From Thiohalocapsa sp963704155 (GTDB lineage: Bacteria > Pseudomonadota > Gammaproteobacteria > Chromatiales > Chromatiaceae), in the NCBI GenBank assembly GCA_963704155.1, contig CAVPHF010000032.1, positions 348,478-412,477 on the forward strand: DNA of 64,000 nucleotides. The letters run 5' to 3'. The notes under the pieces are model-generated. The model ran no database searches. It was not told where the DNA came from and was given only the letters and a program-made list of their open reading frames with translations. Positions 45,932 through 54,977 of this stretch are shown piece after piece. The position numbers and the translations under genes were made by a program. Each line of letters begins with the position of its first letter. Positions within the stretch are counted from its first letter, which is position 1.

Positions 45932-47566
45932 ATGCAAGCGTTAGTCGTCAGCACCACGCCGTTCGACGGCCAGAAGCCGGGTACGTCGGGCCTGCGAAAA
46001 AAGGTCAAGGTATTTCAGCAGCCGAACTACCTGGAGAATTTTGTCCAGGCCGTGTTCGATACGCAGACGAAGCTGGTCGGCGGCACCCTGGTGCTAGGTG
46101 GCGACGGCCGCTTCTACAACCGCGAGGCCATCCAGATCATCCTGCGCATGGCCGCCGCCAACGGTGTCGAGCGGGTGCTGGTGGGGCAGGGCGGTATCCT
46201 GTCGACGCCCGCGGCCTCCTGCATCATACGCAAGTACAAGACCCAGGGCGGCATCATTCTGTCCGCCAGCCACAATGCAGCGGGCCCCGATGAGGACTTC
46301 GGCATCAAGTTCAACATCGATGCCGGCGGCCCGGCGCCGGAGTCGGTGACCGAGGCCATCTTCGAGCGCACCACCTGCATCGACCGTTATCTGAGCATTG
46401 ATGCCGACCCGCTCGACCTGGACCATCTCGGCGAGCGCCGGCTCGGCGACATGCTGGTCGAGGTCATCGATGCGGTGCGCGACTATGCCGAGCTGATGGA
46501 GACCTTGTTCGACTTCAACGCCATCCATCAGTTGTTCAACTCCGGCAGCTTCCGCCTGCGCTTCGATGCCATGCACGCGGTCACCGGTCCCTACGCAAAG
46601 GCGATCCTCGAGGAGCGTCTCGGCGCGGCGCCGGGCACGGTGATGAACGGCGTGCCGCTGGAAGACTTCGGTCATGGTCATCCCGATCCCAATCTGGTGC
46701 ACGCGCATGAGCTGGTCGAGCTGACACGTGGTGCCGCCGGGCTCGACTTCGGCGCCGCCTCCGATGGTGACGGCGACCGCAACATGATCCTCGGCCGCGA
46801 CTTTTTCGTCACCCCGAGCGATAGCCTGGCCGTGCTCGCCGCCAACGCGCATCTGACGCCGGGTTATAAGTCCGGTATTGCCGGTATCGCGCGTTCGATG
46901 CCGACCAGCCAGGCGGCGGATCGGGTCGCCGAAGAACTCGGCGTGGAATGCTTCGAGACGCCGACCGGCTGGAAGTTCTTCGGCAACCTGCTCGATGCCG
47001 GCCACATTACGCTGTGCGGCGAGGAAAGCTTCGGCACCGGCTCCAACCACGTGCGCGAAAAGGACGGCCTCTGGGCGGTGCTGTTCTGGCTCAATTTGCT
47101 CGCCGTGCGGCGGCAGTCGGTGGCCGACATCGTCACCGAGCACTGGCGCCGTTTCGGCCGCAACTACTACACCCGCCATGACTACGAGGCGGTGGACAGC
47201 GATGCCGCAAACGGCTTGGTCGATCACCTGCGCATCCTGCTGCCGGACCTGCCCGGCAAGAAGCTCGGTGACTACACCGTTGCCTACGCCGACGATTTCA
47301 CCTACACCGATCCGGTGGATGGCAGCCTGTCGTCCAAGCAGGGCATTCGGATCGGCTTCGAGGGCGGCTCGCGCATCGTCATGCGCCTGTCCGGCACCGG
47401 CACCCAGGGCGCCACGCTGCGGGTCTACATCGAGCAGTTCGAGCCCGACCCGAGCCGGCATGACCAGCCGGTACAGGAGGCGCTGGCGCCGCTGATATTG
47501 ATCGCGCGCGAGCTGGCGCAGATCGAGGCGCGCACGGGGCGTGCCGAGCCGGACGTGGTCACCTGA
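45932..47566 (+). CDS. pgm: phosphoglucomutase (alpha-D-glucose-phosphate-specific)
   Basis: 544 residues. The N terminus TTPFDGQKPGTSGLRKKVKVF, the catalytic serine loop GGIILSASHNAAGPDEDFGI, the metal loop DFGAASDGDGDRNMILG, the sugar loop LCGEESFGTGSNHVREKDG and the phosphate-binding RLSGTGTQGATLRVYIEQ are all present. It interconverts glucose-1- and glucose-6-phosphate and so links the PTS product made by the genes at 22-29 kb to glycogen or polysaccharide pathways (inference). Confidence 0.96.
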   Translation: MQALVVSTTPFDGQKPGTSGLRKKVKVFQQPNYLENFVQAVFDTQTKLVGGTLVLGGDGRFYNREAIQIILRMAAANGVERVLVGQGGILSTPAASCIIRKYKTQGGIILSASHNAAGPDEDFGIKFNIDAGGPAPESVTEAIFERTTCIDRYLSIDADPLDLDHLGERRLGDMLVEVIDAVRDYAELMETLFDFNAIHQLFNSGSFRLRFDAMHAVTGPYAKAILEERLGAAPGTVMNGVPLEDFGHGHPDPNLVHAHELVELTRGAAGLDFGAASDGDGDRNMILGRDFFVTPSDSLAVLAANAHLTPGYKSGIAGIARSMPTSQAADRVAEELGVECFETPTGWKFFGNLLDAGHITLCGEESFGTGSNHVREKDGLWAVLFWLNLLAVRRQSVADIVTEHWRRFGRNYYTRHDYEAVDSDAANGLVDHLRILLPDLPGKKLGDYTVAYADDFTYTDPVDGSLSSKQGIRIGFEGGSRIVMRLSGTGTQGATLRVYIEQFEPDPSRHDQPVQEALAPLILIARELAQIEARTGRAEPDVVT

Positions 47567-47756
47567 GACGCTCGGTCACACTGCGCATGCTCCCGGACTG
47601 ACCGCTCGGACTAGCGCCTGAGGAATAACCTGTACCAAACCTCGATAAATTCGAGGTTGCAATCAATTCCCCAAGGCTCAAATATCCAGCCGTGCGGCAT
47701 TGACCATGTGAAACGCTGGCCTTGTCGCGATTTTGAACAACTTTGGAGCTCGCAAC

Positions 47757-47918
47757 ATGATCAAGTCTTCTATGTCGGTTCTGTCTGTCGCCCTGTTCGG
47801 ACTCGCGCTCATCTTCGGCGCAGGCTCCGCCGTCGCCGGCGACGGTAAGAGCTGCGGCGGCAAGAAGAAGGACGGTGGCACCGCCGTCGTCGTCACGCCG
47901 GAGATGCCTCGAGGCTGA
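47757..47918 (+). CDS. small exported Lys/Gly-rich peptide
   Basis: 53 residues from ATG 47757, with GGAG eight bases upstream. A Sec signal peptide (SVLSVALFGLALIFGAGSAVA) is followed by only about 27 mature residues, GDGKSCGGKKKDGGTAVVV..., with a single Cys. No family recognised. A strong rho-independent terminator follows 80 bases after the stop, which supports it being a real, self-contained transcription unit. Confidence 0.65.
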   Translation: MIKSSMSVLSVALFGLALIFGAGSAVAGDGKSCGGKKKDGGTAVVVTPEMPRG

Positions 47919-47998
47919 TCCTGCGGCATAACCGCTGGCTGAATTTGTTCGCGCGCACCTCCCTTTGCGTGCGTCAATTACGGCGGTGCACCAATAGG

Positions 47999-48029
47999 GC
48001 CCTGTCGGCATCGCCGGCAGGGCTTTTTT
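47999..48029 (+). terminator. rho-independent terminator
   Basis: Stem GCCCTGTCGGC / GCCGGCAGGGC (one G-T pair), loop of three, followed by TTTTTT. Ends the transcript of the small exported peptide. Confidence 0.85.
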
Positions 48030-48240
48030 CGTTTGCGGCATAGATTGCCGTTGTTGCTTGGCAGCGGCTGGCGGAAATAGCCGTGTTCGGCATCGGAGTT
48101 CGACAACGCACGCTGCGCCGTGATCGAGCAGGCGGCTTGAAGTTCTAATCAGGGCACGAACCGCCGGTCGGCTCTCAGCGCGGCATGACCATCGCCTGCC
48201 GACGTGTCTTCGTCGAAAGATTCTACTTCGCCCGTCTAAC

Positions 48241-48562
48241 CGACCCAGGGTTCGAACCGTCTGCCTTGCCGAGGACCGCATGGGCAGCGCGATTGTCTTT
48301 CTGGATCGGCTGCAACGGCGGGCGGAAACGCTTTTAGATAACGCGGAGTGGGGTCGCGTGCTGCCGGAGCTAACTGCGCGTGGTGGACGGCTATCAGTAT
48401 CGCGAACTGATCGAGTGGCCCTGGCGCTTGGCCTATCGCCTCGAACTTGATGCGGTGCTGATCACGGTCGTGCTGGGCCAGAATACGCACCCTAGGCGCG
48501 GGACGATGAAGTCGGCGGCAGCGACGTGGATCTGCTTGCGCTGCCAATTCCGCTCGGCCTGA
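48241..48562 (+). pseudogene. ParE/RelE-type toxin remnant, frameshifted
   Basis: The first frame reads IVFLDRLQRRAETLLDNAEW then GRVLPEL, the second (from about 48380) DGYQYRELIEWPWRLAYRLE then AVLITVVLGQ. Joined, they form the core of a ParE-type type II toxin (typical pattern: FLDRL...GRVVPE...YRELI...YRLVYR...VLIVAVLHGRR). The frames are offset by one base in the GGTGGAC region near 48378. The N-terminal helix is only partly recognisable and no antitoxin gene is seen directly upstream. Region 48030-48240 holds nothing clear. Confidence 0.65.
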
Positions 48563-48649
48563 CACCGATCGCCCCGCCCGCCATCCGGTGAGCGATCTGA
48601 CAGATCAGTGCTAATCTGTCGAAAATCTAGTCATGCGCAAAGGCTACAA

Positions 48650-48892
48650 ATGCTGGCAGTCAAACTCTCCGAAGGCGGGCGTGTGGTGGTGCCGGCCAAG
48701 ATCCGTAAGGCGCTGGGCCTAAAGGCAGGCGACAGGGTGCTGTGGGAACTCGGCGACGCCGAGGCGAGGGCCACGACGCGCCGCGAGCAGTTGCATCGGG
48801 CTCAGGCGCTGATCAGCCGGCATGTGCCGACCGCCGTGTCGCTGGTGGATGAACTGGTTGCAGAAAGGCTTGCCGAGGCAGAACGTGACTAA
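48650..48892 (+). CDS. AbrB/MazE-type antitoxin (SpoVT-AbrB domain)
   Basis: 80 residues from ATG 48650. The swapped-hairpin DNA-binding motif is clear: VKLSEGGRVVVPAKIRKALG then LKAGDRVLWEL. The C-terminal helical tail normally wraps the partner toxin. Its stop overlaps a GTG that opens a VapC-like frame which stops after 15 codons, so the antitoxin appears intact but its toxin is gone. Confidence 0.8.
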   Translation: MLAVKLSEGGRVVVPAKIRKALGLKAGDRVLWELGDAEARATTRREQLHRAQALISRHVPTAVSLVDELVAERLAEAERD

Positions 48893-48932
48893 TGTCGTGC
48901 TCGATGCCTCCGCGGTGTTGGCCCGCCACTGA
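48885..48932 (+). pseudogene. VapC/PIN toxin remnant (first 15 codons only)
   Basis: From GTG 48885, overlapping the antitoxin stop by eight bases, the frame reads (M)TNVVLDASAVLARH and stops. VVLDASAVLA is the conserved first strand with the catalytic Asp of VapC-type PIN ribonucleases. The rest is replaced by the upstream part of a thioesterase gene, marking a deletion junction at about 48925. Confidence 0.7.
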
Positions 48933-48942
48933 TCTGCAAGAC

Positions 48943-49356
48943 ATGATCCATCGCAACATCCCGGTGAGCCAAGCGATGGGTTTCCGGATCACAGAGTTGA
49001 CGGATCGGCGCATCAGCGTTGCCGCGCCGCTTGCGCCCAATCGCAACATCCACGGTACTGGATTCGCCGGCAGTCTTTACGGGCTGGGCATGCTCGCCGC
49101 CTGGGGTCTTTGCTCGCACATCATTGCGCGATCTGGTCTGGATGCGGATCTGGTGGTCGTCGAGGCCAGCATCCGGTACCGCTCCCCGGTTCGCGGTGAC
49201 ATCGTCTGTCGCTGTTCCATCCCGGACGACGCAGCACAGGCCTTCGTCGACAATCTTGCCGCCAAGCGGCGTGCACGTGTCGCACTCGAGGTGGCGATTG
49301 GCGACGGGCCGGCGGCGGTTATCCACGCAATGATGTACGCCAGCCAGACGGCGTAA
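48943..49356 (+). CDS. YiiD_C-type hotdog thioesterase-like protein
   Basis: 137 residues from ATG 48943 (MIHRNIPVSQAMGFRI). The hotdog core has NIHGTGFAGSLYGLGMLAAWG and VEASIRYRSPVRGDIVCRC, as in the putative thioesterase domain of YiiD. The first few residues of the family (DLQDM) lie in frame just upstream, so the native start may have been lost in the deletion that also removed the toxin. Function unknown; acyl-CoA or acyl-ACP hydrolysis is expected from the fold. Confidence 0.78.
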   Translation: MIHRNIPVSQAMGFRITELTDRRISVAAPLAPNRNIHGTGFAGSLYGLGMLAAWGLCSHIIARSGLDADLVVVEASIRYRSPVRGDIVCRCSIPDDAAQAFVDNLAAKRRARVALEVAIGDGPAAVIHAMMYASQTA

Positions 49357-49673
49357 CTGCACAAAGGCTTGGTTTTCAGGCGGCCCTAGACCCGCAGGGG
49401 CGCTTGGATGTCGATTGGATTGCCTATCCGTCAGTGCGGTATTGCCAGTCCGCACTTCGCCATTTCCCTGCATGCGGCGGACCCAAGGCGCTGGCGGGGT
49501 AACCATTCACTCCCTCGCCGACGCCGGAAAGCACCCCGCAGCCTGCCTCCAGCAACGACCGCGAGCCTTGTCTGCTGTAGCGGGTGCCGGCTTGCATCGC
49601 GGCGAGTCATGCGCGCATATTCCGTGCGATCCCGACGTTGCCGCCCGCCTTAACCGGCGCGGAGAATTGCCCC
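49357..49673. other. 317-bp region without a recognised gene
   Basis: Short overlapping frames rich in Arg/Ser/Pro; none recognised. The right end carries GGAG nine bases before the next start. Confidence 0.4.
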
Positions 49674-50327
49674 ATGTCGACTCTCCCGAGCGCGCGCCGA
49701 CCGCTGAAGACCCGTGATGCCGGATGGGCTCGCACCCTAGCACGCTGGCTCGCGGAGCGCCGGGTGTCGCCGAACCGGATCTCGTTGCTCAGTCTGCTGT
49801 TCGCGCTGCTCGGGGGTGTGGCAATGCTGGCCGCGCCCATGGTCGAGGCGGGGATGCGCAGCACGCTGCTGGCGTTTGCGGCCGGCTGCATCCAACTGCG
49901 GCTGCTGTGCAACCTACTCGACGGCATGGTGGCGGTGGAGGGCGGACTGGGCTCGCGCGCCGGTGAGGTCTATAACGACTTGCCGGACCGCCTCGCCGAT
50001 CCGCTGCTGATCGTGCCGGCGGGGTATGCGAGCGGCTTTGCCTGGGGGCCGGAGCTGGCCTGGACCGCCGGTTGCCTGGCCCTGCTCACCGCCTATCTGC
50101 GGATGCTCGGCGGCGCTTGCGGCTTACCGCAGGACTTCCGCGGCCCGATGGCCAAGCCCCATCGCATGGCTGCCATGACCATCGGTTTGCTGGCTGCCGC
50201 GCTGCTGGTGCCGCTGGGCCTGGACGGGTCGGCGTTGGTGGTCGCGCTGCTGGTGGTTGCGCTCGGCGCCGCCTGGACCGCGGTTCGGCGCACGCGCGCC
50301 ATCGTCGCGGGCCTCGAGTCCATATGA
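49674..50327 (+). CDS. CDP-alcohol phosphatidyltransferase family protein
   Basis: 217 residues from ATG 49674. The family motif D-x2-D-G-x2-A-R-x8-G-x3-D-x3-D is recognisable in modified form: LCNLLDGMVAVEGGLGSRAG then EVYNDLPDRLADPLL; the Arg of the motif is not at the usual position, and Asn-Asp pairs supply the later acids. Five or six hydrophobic helices follow. It opens a three-gene operon with PlsC- and CdsA-like genes, each overlapping the next by four bases (ATGA). The alcohol transferred (glycerol-phosphate, inositol or other) cannot be told. Confidence 0.85.
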   Translation: MSTLPSARRPLKTRDAGWARTLARWLAERRVSPNRISLLSLLFALLGGVAMLAAPMVEAGMRSTLLAFAAGCIQLRLLCNLLDGMVAVEGGLGSRAGEVYNDLPDRLADPLLIVPAGYASGFAWGPELAWTAGCLALLTAYLRMLGGACGLPQDFRGPMAKPHRMAAMTIGLLAAALLVPLGLDGSALVVALLVVALGAAWTAVRRTRAIVAGLESI

Positions 50328-50956
50328 CGGGCGCGTCCCTCGCCGCAGGTCTGCTGGCGAGGCTCACCCGCCTGATCACCGGCGTGCGTGCGCGCTGGGT
50401 CTGCGCTGCACCCAGCGCTGCACCCAACACCGCCCCGCGGGTCTATTTCGCCAATCACGCCAGCCATCTGGACACACTGGTGATCTGGGCCTCGCTGCCC
50501 AAGCCGTTGCGCGTGCGCGTCCGGCCGGTGGCCGCCGCTGATTATTGGGACAGACCGGGGCTGCGCCGCTGGCTGGCCAGCCGTGTCCTCAATGCCCTGC
50601 TGGTGCAGCGTTCCGGCGGCAGCGGCAGTCGCGAGGCCCTGCGCCAGCTGGTGGCCACCTTGCAAGCCGGCGACTCGTTGATCCTGTTTCCGGAAGGGAC
50701 CCGTGGAGACGGCAGCCACATCGGTGCGCTGCGCCCCGGTCTCTACTTTGTAGCCCAACAATGCCCGGACGTGGATCTGATCCCGGTCCAGTTGCATAAC
50801 CTGAGCCGCATCCTGCCCAAGGGTGAACTGCTGCCGGTGCCGATCCTCGGCAGCGCGACCTTCGGCGCGCCCATCCGGCTGGCACCCGACGAGGACCGCG
50901 ATGCCTTCCTCAACCGGGCGCGTGCCGCCCTAACCGATCTGGGTGAAAGCCAATGA
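50324..50956 (+). CDS. 1-acyl-glycerol-3-phosphate acyltransferase (PlsC-like)
   Basis: 210 residues from ATG 50324, overlapping the previous stop by four bases. The acyltransferase motifs are VYFANHASHLDTLVIWASLP (HX4D), then LVQRSGGSGSREALRQL, ILFPEGTRGDGS and the PVQLHN block. It makes phosphatidic acid from lysophosphatidic acid at the inner membrane, which the downstream CdsA-like enzyme would activate. Confidence 0.9.
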   Translation: MTGASLAAGLLARLTRLITGVRARWVCAAPSAAPNTAPRVYFANHASHLDTLVIWASLPKPLRVRVRPVAAADYWDRPGLRRWLASRVLNALLVQRSGGSGSREALRQLVATLQAGDSLILFPEGTRGDGSHIGALRPGLYFVAQQCPDVDLIPVQLHNLSRILPKGELLPVPILGSATFGAPIRLAPDEDRDAFLNRARAALTDLGESQ

Positions 50957-51900
50957 ACTTGGTCTGGGACCGGGAGATGCTGATCCTGCTCGGCGGCATC
51001 GTCGGGCTGCTGGCACTGAGCAGCCTGGTGGGGCTGGTGCTCACGCGGCGGGTGGAGACCGAGTCGGGGCGGGCGGTGGTGGACAATCTCAATGCCCGCA
51101 TCCGCTCCTGGTGGGTCATGACCGCGGTCTTCGTGGTGGCGCTGGCCAGCGGCGGGATCGGCTCGGTCGTCTTGTTCGGGCTGATCTCCTTCGTGGCCTT
51201 GCGCGAATTCATCACCCTGACCCCGACCAAACGCGCCGACCACCGCACCCTGTTCTGGGCCTTTTTCGTCTTCGCGCCCGCGCAGTACATCTTGGTGGGC
51301 ATCCAGTGGTATGGGCTCTTCGTGATCTTCATCCCCGTCTACGCCTTTCTTTTCGTGCCCGTGCGCAGTGTGCTGGCCGGAGATACCGAGGACTTCCTGG
51401 CCCGCACCGCCAAAATCCAATGGGGCCTGATGGTCGCCGTCTATTGCGTGAGCCACGCCCCGGCGCTGCTGATGCTCGAGATCCCGGGCTACGAGGGGCA
51501 GCAGGCAAAGCTACTGCTGTTTCTCATCGTCGTCGTGCAATTGAGCGACGTGCTGCAATACGTCTTCGGTAAGACCCTTGGCAAGCGCCGAATCGTGCCG
51601 TTGGTCAGCCCCAACAAGACCTGGGAAGGTGCCGTCGGCGGCATCGCCGGCGCCAGCCTGATCGGCGCGCTGCTGTGGTGGGCAACGCCCTTCTCGCCCT
51701 GGGCCGCCGGCGCCATCGCGCTACTGGTCTGCGTATTGGGGTTCGCCGGCGGACTGGTGATGTCCGCGATCAAGCGCGACCGTGGCATCAAGGACTTCGG
51801 AACCCTGATCGAAGGCCACGGTGGGGTCATGGACCGAATCGACTCACTCTGCTTCGCCGCTCCGGTCTTCTTTCATGTGGTACGGTATTTCTACCTTTAG
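50953..51900 (+). CDS. phosphatidate cytidylyltransferase (CdsA-like)
   Basis: 315 residues, overlapping the previous stop by four bases. Eight or so membrane helices and the CdsA signature near the C terminus: SAIKRDRGIKDFGTLIEGHG followed by GVMDRIDSLCFAAPVFF. LVSPNKTWEGAVGGI is the second conserved block. It converts phosphatidic acid and CTP to CDP-diacylglycerol, the donor for the CDP-alcohol transferase at the start of the same operon. The three genes form a self-contained phospholipid module, probably paralogous to the housekeeping copies. Confidence 0.93.
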   Translation: MNLVWDREMLILLGGIVGLLALSSLVGLVLTRRVETESGRAVVDNLNARIRSWWVMTAVFVVALASGGIGSVVLFGLISFVALREFITLTPTKRADHRTLFWAFFVFAPAQYILVGIQWYGLFVIFIPVYAFLFVPVRSVLAGDTEDFLARTAKIQWGLMVAVYCVSHAPALLMLEIPGYEGQQAKLLLFLIVVVQLSDVLQYVFGKTLGKRRIVPLVSPNKTWEGAVGGIAGASLIGALLWWATPFSPWAAGAIALLVCVLGFAGGLVMSAIKRDRGIKDFGTLIEGHGGVMDRIDSLCFAAPVFFHVVRYFYL

Positions 51901-51947
51901 GGTGCGTTGAAGCGCCCTCCTGCAGTGTTCCATCCACGAGGTGCAAA

Positions 51948-52250
51948 TTGAACCCGAAGAACCTGGCATTCGCGACCATCGGCTCCTTGCTGCTGGGATC
52001 CGCTCTCACTGCCTGGGCTGATGAGGAAGTCATCACCAATGGGCTCGATGTCGATGTGCGCCAATACATCGACGAGTCCCCGCACGGCCAGCCTGATCCA
52101 GCCGCGGAGCAGGGCGTAGCGAACGTCCAGGATCTCGGTGACGGAAGCACCAACGACGGTGGGGCGCCGGATGGCTATTTCGACTTGCGCGACGCGGCCC
52201 TCGACGACGAGCAGAACCTCGGACCGAACGCCCCCGGCTATATCCCCTGA
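51948..52250 (+). CDS. small exported acidic protein, unknown
   Basis: 100 residues if started at TTG 51948, with GAGG about six bases upstream. A signal peptide (LAFATIGSLLLGSALTAWA|DEE) precedes an acidic, Asp/Gly-rich mature part (DVDVRQYIDESPHG, DGSTNDGGAPDGYFDLRDA). No Cys and no known domain. It could be co-transcribed with the phospholipid operon 47 bases upstream. Confidence 0.55.
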   Translation: MNPKNLAFATIGSLLLGSALTAWADEEVITNGLDVDVRQYIDESPHGQPDPAAEQGVANVQDLGDGSTNDGGAPDGYFDLRDAALDDEQNLGPNAPGYIP

Positions 52251-53150
52251 GGGCGCGCGCGCCCCCGACGCAGCAGCGCAAGCCCTGACATCGGCCATCT
52301 CGCTCCGCAGGGTGGCCTCGGGATTTTGCCTAGGCCCGCAGGGCTGGGGCAGCACAAAGTCCTTGCGCCAAGGCGAAGTTTGATTTTCGGCCCACTCGCA
52401 AAGATGGCCAGCTCCGGCCCATGCACGCCTCGGAATCGACGGCTGCGGAGATTGACGGCTTCGGTGAGCATGTGCGCCGCCGGGCGCTATGCTGATCCGC
52501 CGGCAGAGGCCTCAGGGCGACGTGTCCGCGCTCGCGGTATTCCGGTACGATCTGATGCACCCGAGTTGAACGTCCGCTATGGGAAACCTTGGTGTCCTGG
52601 TCCGGTTTCAGGCTTTGATTCGCTCTTGGCCGAGACCGGTTTGTCGCGGCGGTGCCGATGAGTTTCCGCTTCCGACCCAAAGCCGACTGTGAAGCAAAGT
52701 TTCCAGTTAGGGGGAGAGTACTTTCCACTTGGCTCCGGAGAATAATCGCAGGCTGCCTCAGGTGAGCGCACGACGCCCAAGTGCTCAGATTTTCGCTAAG
52801 TCCGATCTTGCTGCTGCGGATCAGCGGCCGACTCGTGACTAGCGACTCCTGCCCGGCGATTTTCTGGCCACGCGGATCGGACAGACTGTGGTGTTGCAGC
52901 TCATCCCAACTCATCGGCGGTCGGAGCACAACCTTTGCCGACCCGCACGGTTGCCCCAAGCATGCCGCTCAATTCAGCGCCAGTCCAACAGGAATCCGCA
53001 TTCGAATCAGAATCGATGGTCATCGGCAAGCACCTGTTTATGCGCCTTCGCGAGTTCAACGGGTATCGCGCCATGGGGTTGGTGCCTACCTGCGGCACTG
53101 CGGGCCGACGTGTTTGCTCATTGACGGGGGACCGATAGGTTGACTCATCA
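52251..53150. other. 900-bp region without a convincing gene
   Basis: Frames up to about 200 codons exist on both strands but are Arg/Ser/Pro-rich and match nothing. Two short segments (AACGTCCGCTATGGG near 52569 and TTCCGACCCAAAGCCGAC near 52666) resemble dispersed non-coding repeat families common in proteobacteria. The right end should hold the promoter of the sensor kinase gene. Confidence 0.4.
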
Positions 53151-54977
53151 ATGAGCTGGATCACCGTCATTTGGTCCATGGCCGCCGGCGTATCCTTGAC
53201 GCTGGCAGCCGTGAATCTGCTCGTCTGGCTTCGCGATCGTGATGCGGTTGCCAACGCCCTGTTCTCGGTCAGCGCCGTGGCGGCCGCGGTCCTCGCCATG
53301 CAGGAGCTCGCCGTGATGCGGGCGCAGACCCCTGCCGAGTTCGGCGCCATCTTGCGTTGGATGCATGTCTCCGCGGCAATGATCGTGATCGCCGTGGTCT
53401 GGTTCACGCATCTCTATCTGGGCGCCGGACGGCGTTGGTTGGCGTGGCTCATCACCGGCCTGCGTCTACTGGTGCTGATACCAAACTTCGTCCTTTATCC
53501 CAACGCGACCTTCGCTGAGATCCATGCCCTCAACAGGGTGTCTTTCCTGGGCGAGACACTGTCGGTACCAATGGGCGAGATGAATCCGTGGCGTTCTCTC
53601 ATTCACCTGAGCATGGTGTTGCTGTGCATTTTTGTCGTGGACGCCGCCCTTGCCGCGCGCAAGCTGGGCCGTGGTCGTCAGGCCCTGGTGCTGGGCGCTT
53701 CGATTCCGATCGCCATCGTTCTTTCCGCGACGCTTTCAGGACTGATGGTGCGCGGGATACTGCCGGGTCCGTTCGTCACCTTGGTCTATTTGGTGCTCGT
53801 GCTCGCCATGGCCTTCGAGCTGAGCGTGGACCTGCTCCGGGCGAGACAGGTTGCCGGCGAGCTGCGGGACAGCCGCGAGCGCATGCGCCTGGCCGCCCAG
53901 GCGGCGGACCTGGGGTTGTGGGAGTGGGACGTCGTGAGGGATGAGATCTGGTCCAACGATGTCGACCATACCATTGCCGGAGTCTTTGGCGGCAAGCGGA
54001 TCGGCCTGGCGGATTACCTGGAGCTGGTCCATCCCGATGATCGTGACCGCCTTGAAACAACGATCCGCCGAACGATGGCGCAAGCGTGGGAGCTTCAGGT
54101 GGAGTACCGGATGATCGGCGCGGATAGCACCGAGCGTTGGATCGTCGCCTGGGGCAAGGTCGAATACGGCGAGAGACGGCAACCGCTACGCATTCGCGGC
54201 GTGTCCGTCGACATCACGGCGCGAAAGCAGCTCGAAACCGAGGCACAGCGACATCGCAACCAGCTTACACGCGTGCAGCGTGGCTTCGTTCTGGGCCAGC
54301 TCTCCTCGGCAGTGGCACACGAACTCAATCAACCGCTGGGGGCGATTCTGCGCAACGCCGAGGCGGGCGAAGCCTTCCTGCGACAGGATCCTCCGGACCT
54401 CGGGGAGGTGAGGGAGATCCTGGCCGATATCCAGAAGGACGATCAAAGGGCGGCGGCGGTCATCCAACGGATGCGCTCGTTGCTCCAGCAGGGAGAGCTG
54501 CGCTTCGAGGCGATCGCACCGCTGGAACTCGTCCAACAAGCCGCGGCGTTGCTCGAAGCGGAGATGCGTACGCAGCATGTGGCACTGGGTATTGCGGTGC
54601 CGGCTGATCTGCCCGAAATTCGGGGAGATCGCATCCATCTCCAACAGGTCCTCGTCAACCTGTTGCTCAACAGCCTTGATGCCGTGAAGACAGGGAACCC
54701 GGGGCAGCGTCAAATCGATGTGCACGCCGCCCGAGCCGGGGAGGCAATGCTCTCATTGGTCGTCGAGGACAGCGGGCCCGGTTTCGACCCGGCGCGACTT
54801 GCGGACCTGTTTGAGCCGCTTTACACCACCAAGCCCGATGGGATCGGACTCGGATTGTCGCTTTGCAAGACCATCGTCGATGCACATGGCGGGCGCATCA
54901 GCGCGGCAAACCGCCCGAGCGGAGGCGCTCGCGTCGAGGTGTTGCTGCCGGTCGCGGCAGGGGATGAATCGACGTGA
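53151..54977 (+). CDS. membrane sensor histidine kinase with PAS domain (FixL/DctB-like class)
   Basis: 608 residues. The N-terminal 225 residues form about seven membrane helices. A PAS domain follows (about 240-360: QAADLGLWEWDVVRDEIWSN ... GVSVDITARKQLE). The kinase core has the H box SSAVAHELNQPLGAILRNAE with the phospho-His, N box HLQQVLVNLLLNSLDAV, G1 VVEDSGPGFD and G2 GIGLGLSLCKTIVDAHGG. The HELNQPLxAI type is the class that pairs with FixJ/LuxR-type regulators, and one is encoded directly downstream with a four-base overlap (GTGA). Signal unknown. Confidence 0.93.
   Translation: MSWITVIWSMAAGVSLTLAAVNLLVWLRDRDAVANALFSVSAVAAAVLAMQELAVMRAQTPAEFGAILRWMHVSAAMIVIAVVWFTHLYLGAGRRWLAWLITGLRLLVLIPNFVLYPNATFAEIHALNRVSFLGETLSVPMGEMNPWRSLIHLSMVLLCIFVVDAALAARKLGRGRQALVLGASIPIAIVLSATLSGLMVRGILPGPFVTLVYLVLVLAMAFELSVDLLRARQVAGELRDSRERMRLAAQAADLGLWEWDVVRDEIWSNDVDHTIAGVFGGKRIGLADYLELVHPDDRDRLETTIRRTMAQAWELQVEYRMIGADSTERWIVAWGKVEYGERRQPLRIRGVSVDITARKQLETEAQRHRNQLTRVQRGFVLGQLSSAVAHELNQPLGAILRNAEAGEAFLRQDPPDLGEVREILADIQKDDQRAAAVIQRMRSLLQQGELRFEAIAPLELVQQAAALLEAEMRTQHVALGIAVPADLPEIRGDRIHLQQVLVNLLLNSLDAVKTGNPGQRQIDVHAARAGEAMLSLVVEDSGPGFDPARLADLFEPLYTTKPDGIGLGLSLCKTIVDAHGGRISAANRPSGGARVEVLLPVAAGDEST

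Noticed and set aside
48246..48262. tRNA T-loop-like sequence GGGTTCGAACCG
   Set aside because: No flanking acceptor, D or anticodon arms can be drawn, and the stretch reads as part of the ParE-like remnant.
52330..52959. 209-codon minus-strand frame in the 52.3-53.1 kb gap
   Set aside because: Arg/Ser/Pro-rich composition, no ribosome site or domain; probably chance in high-G+C DNA.
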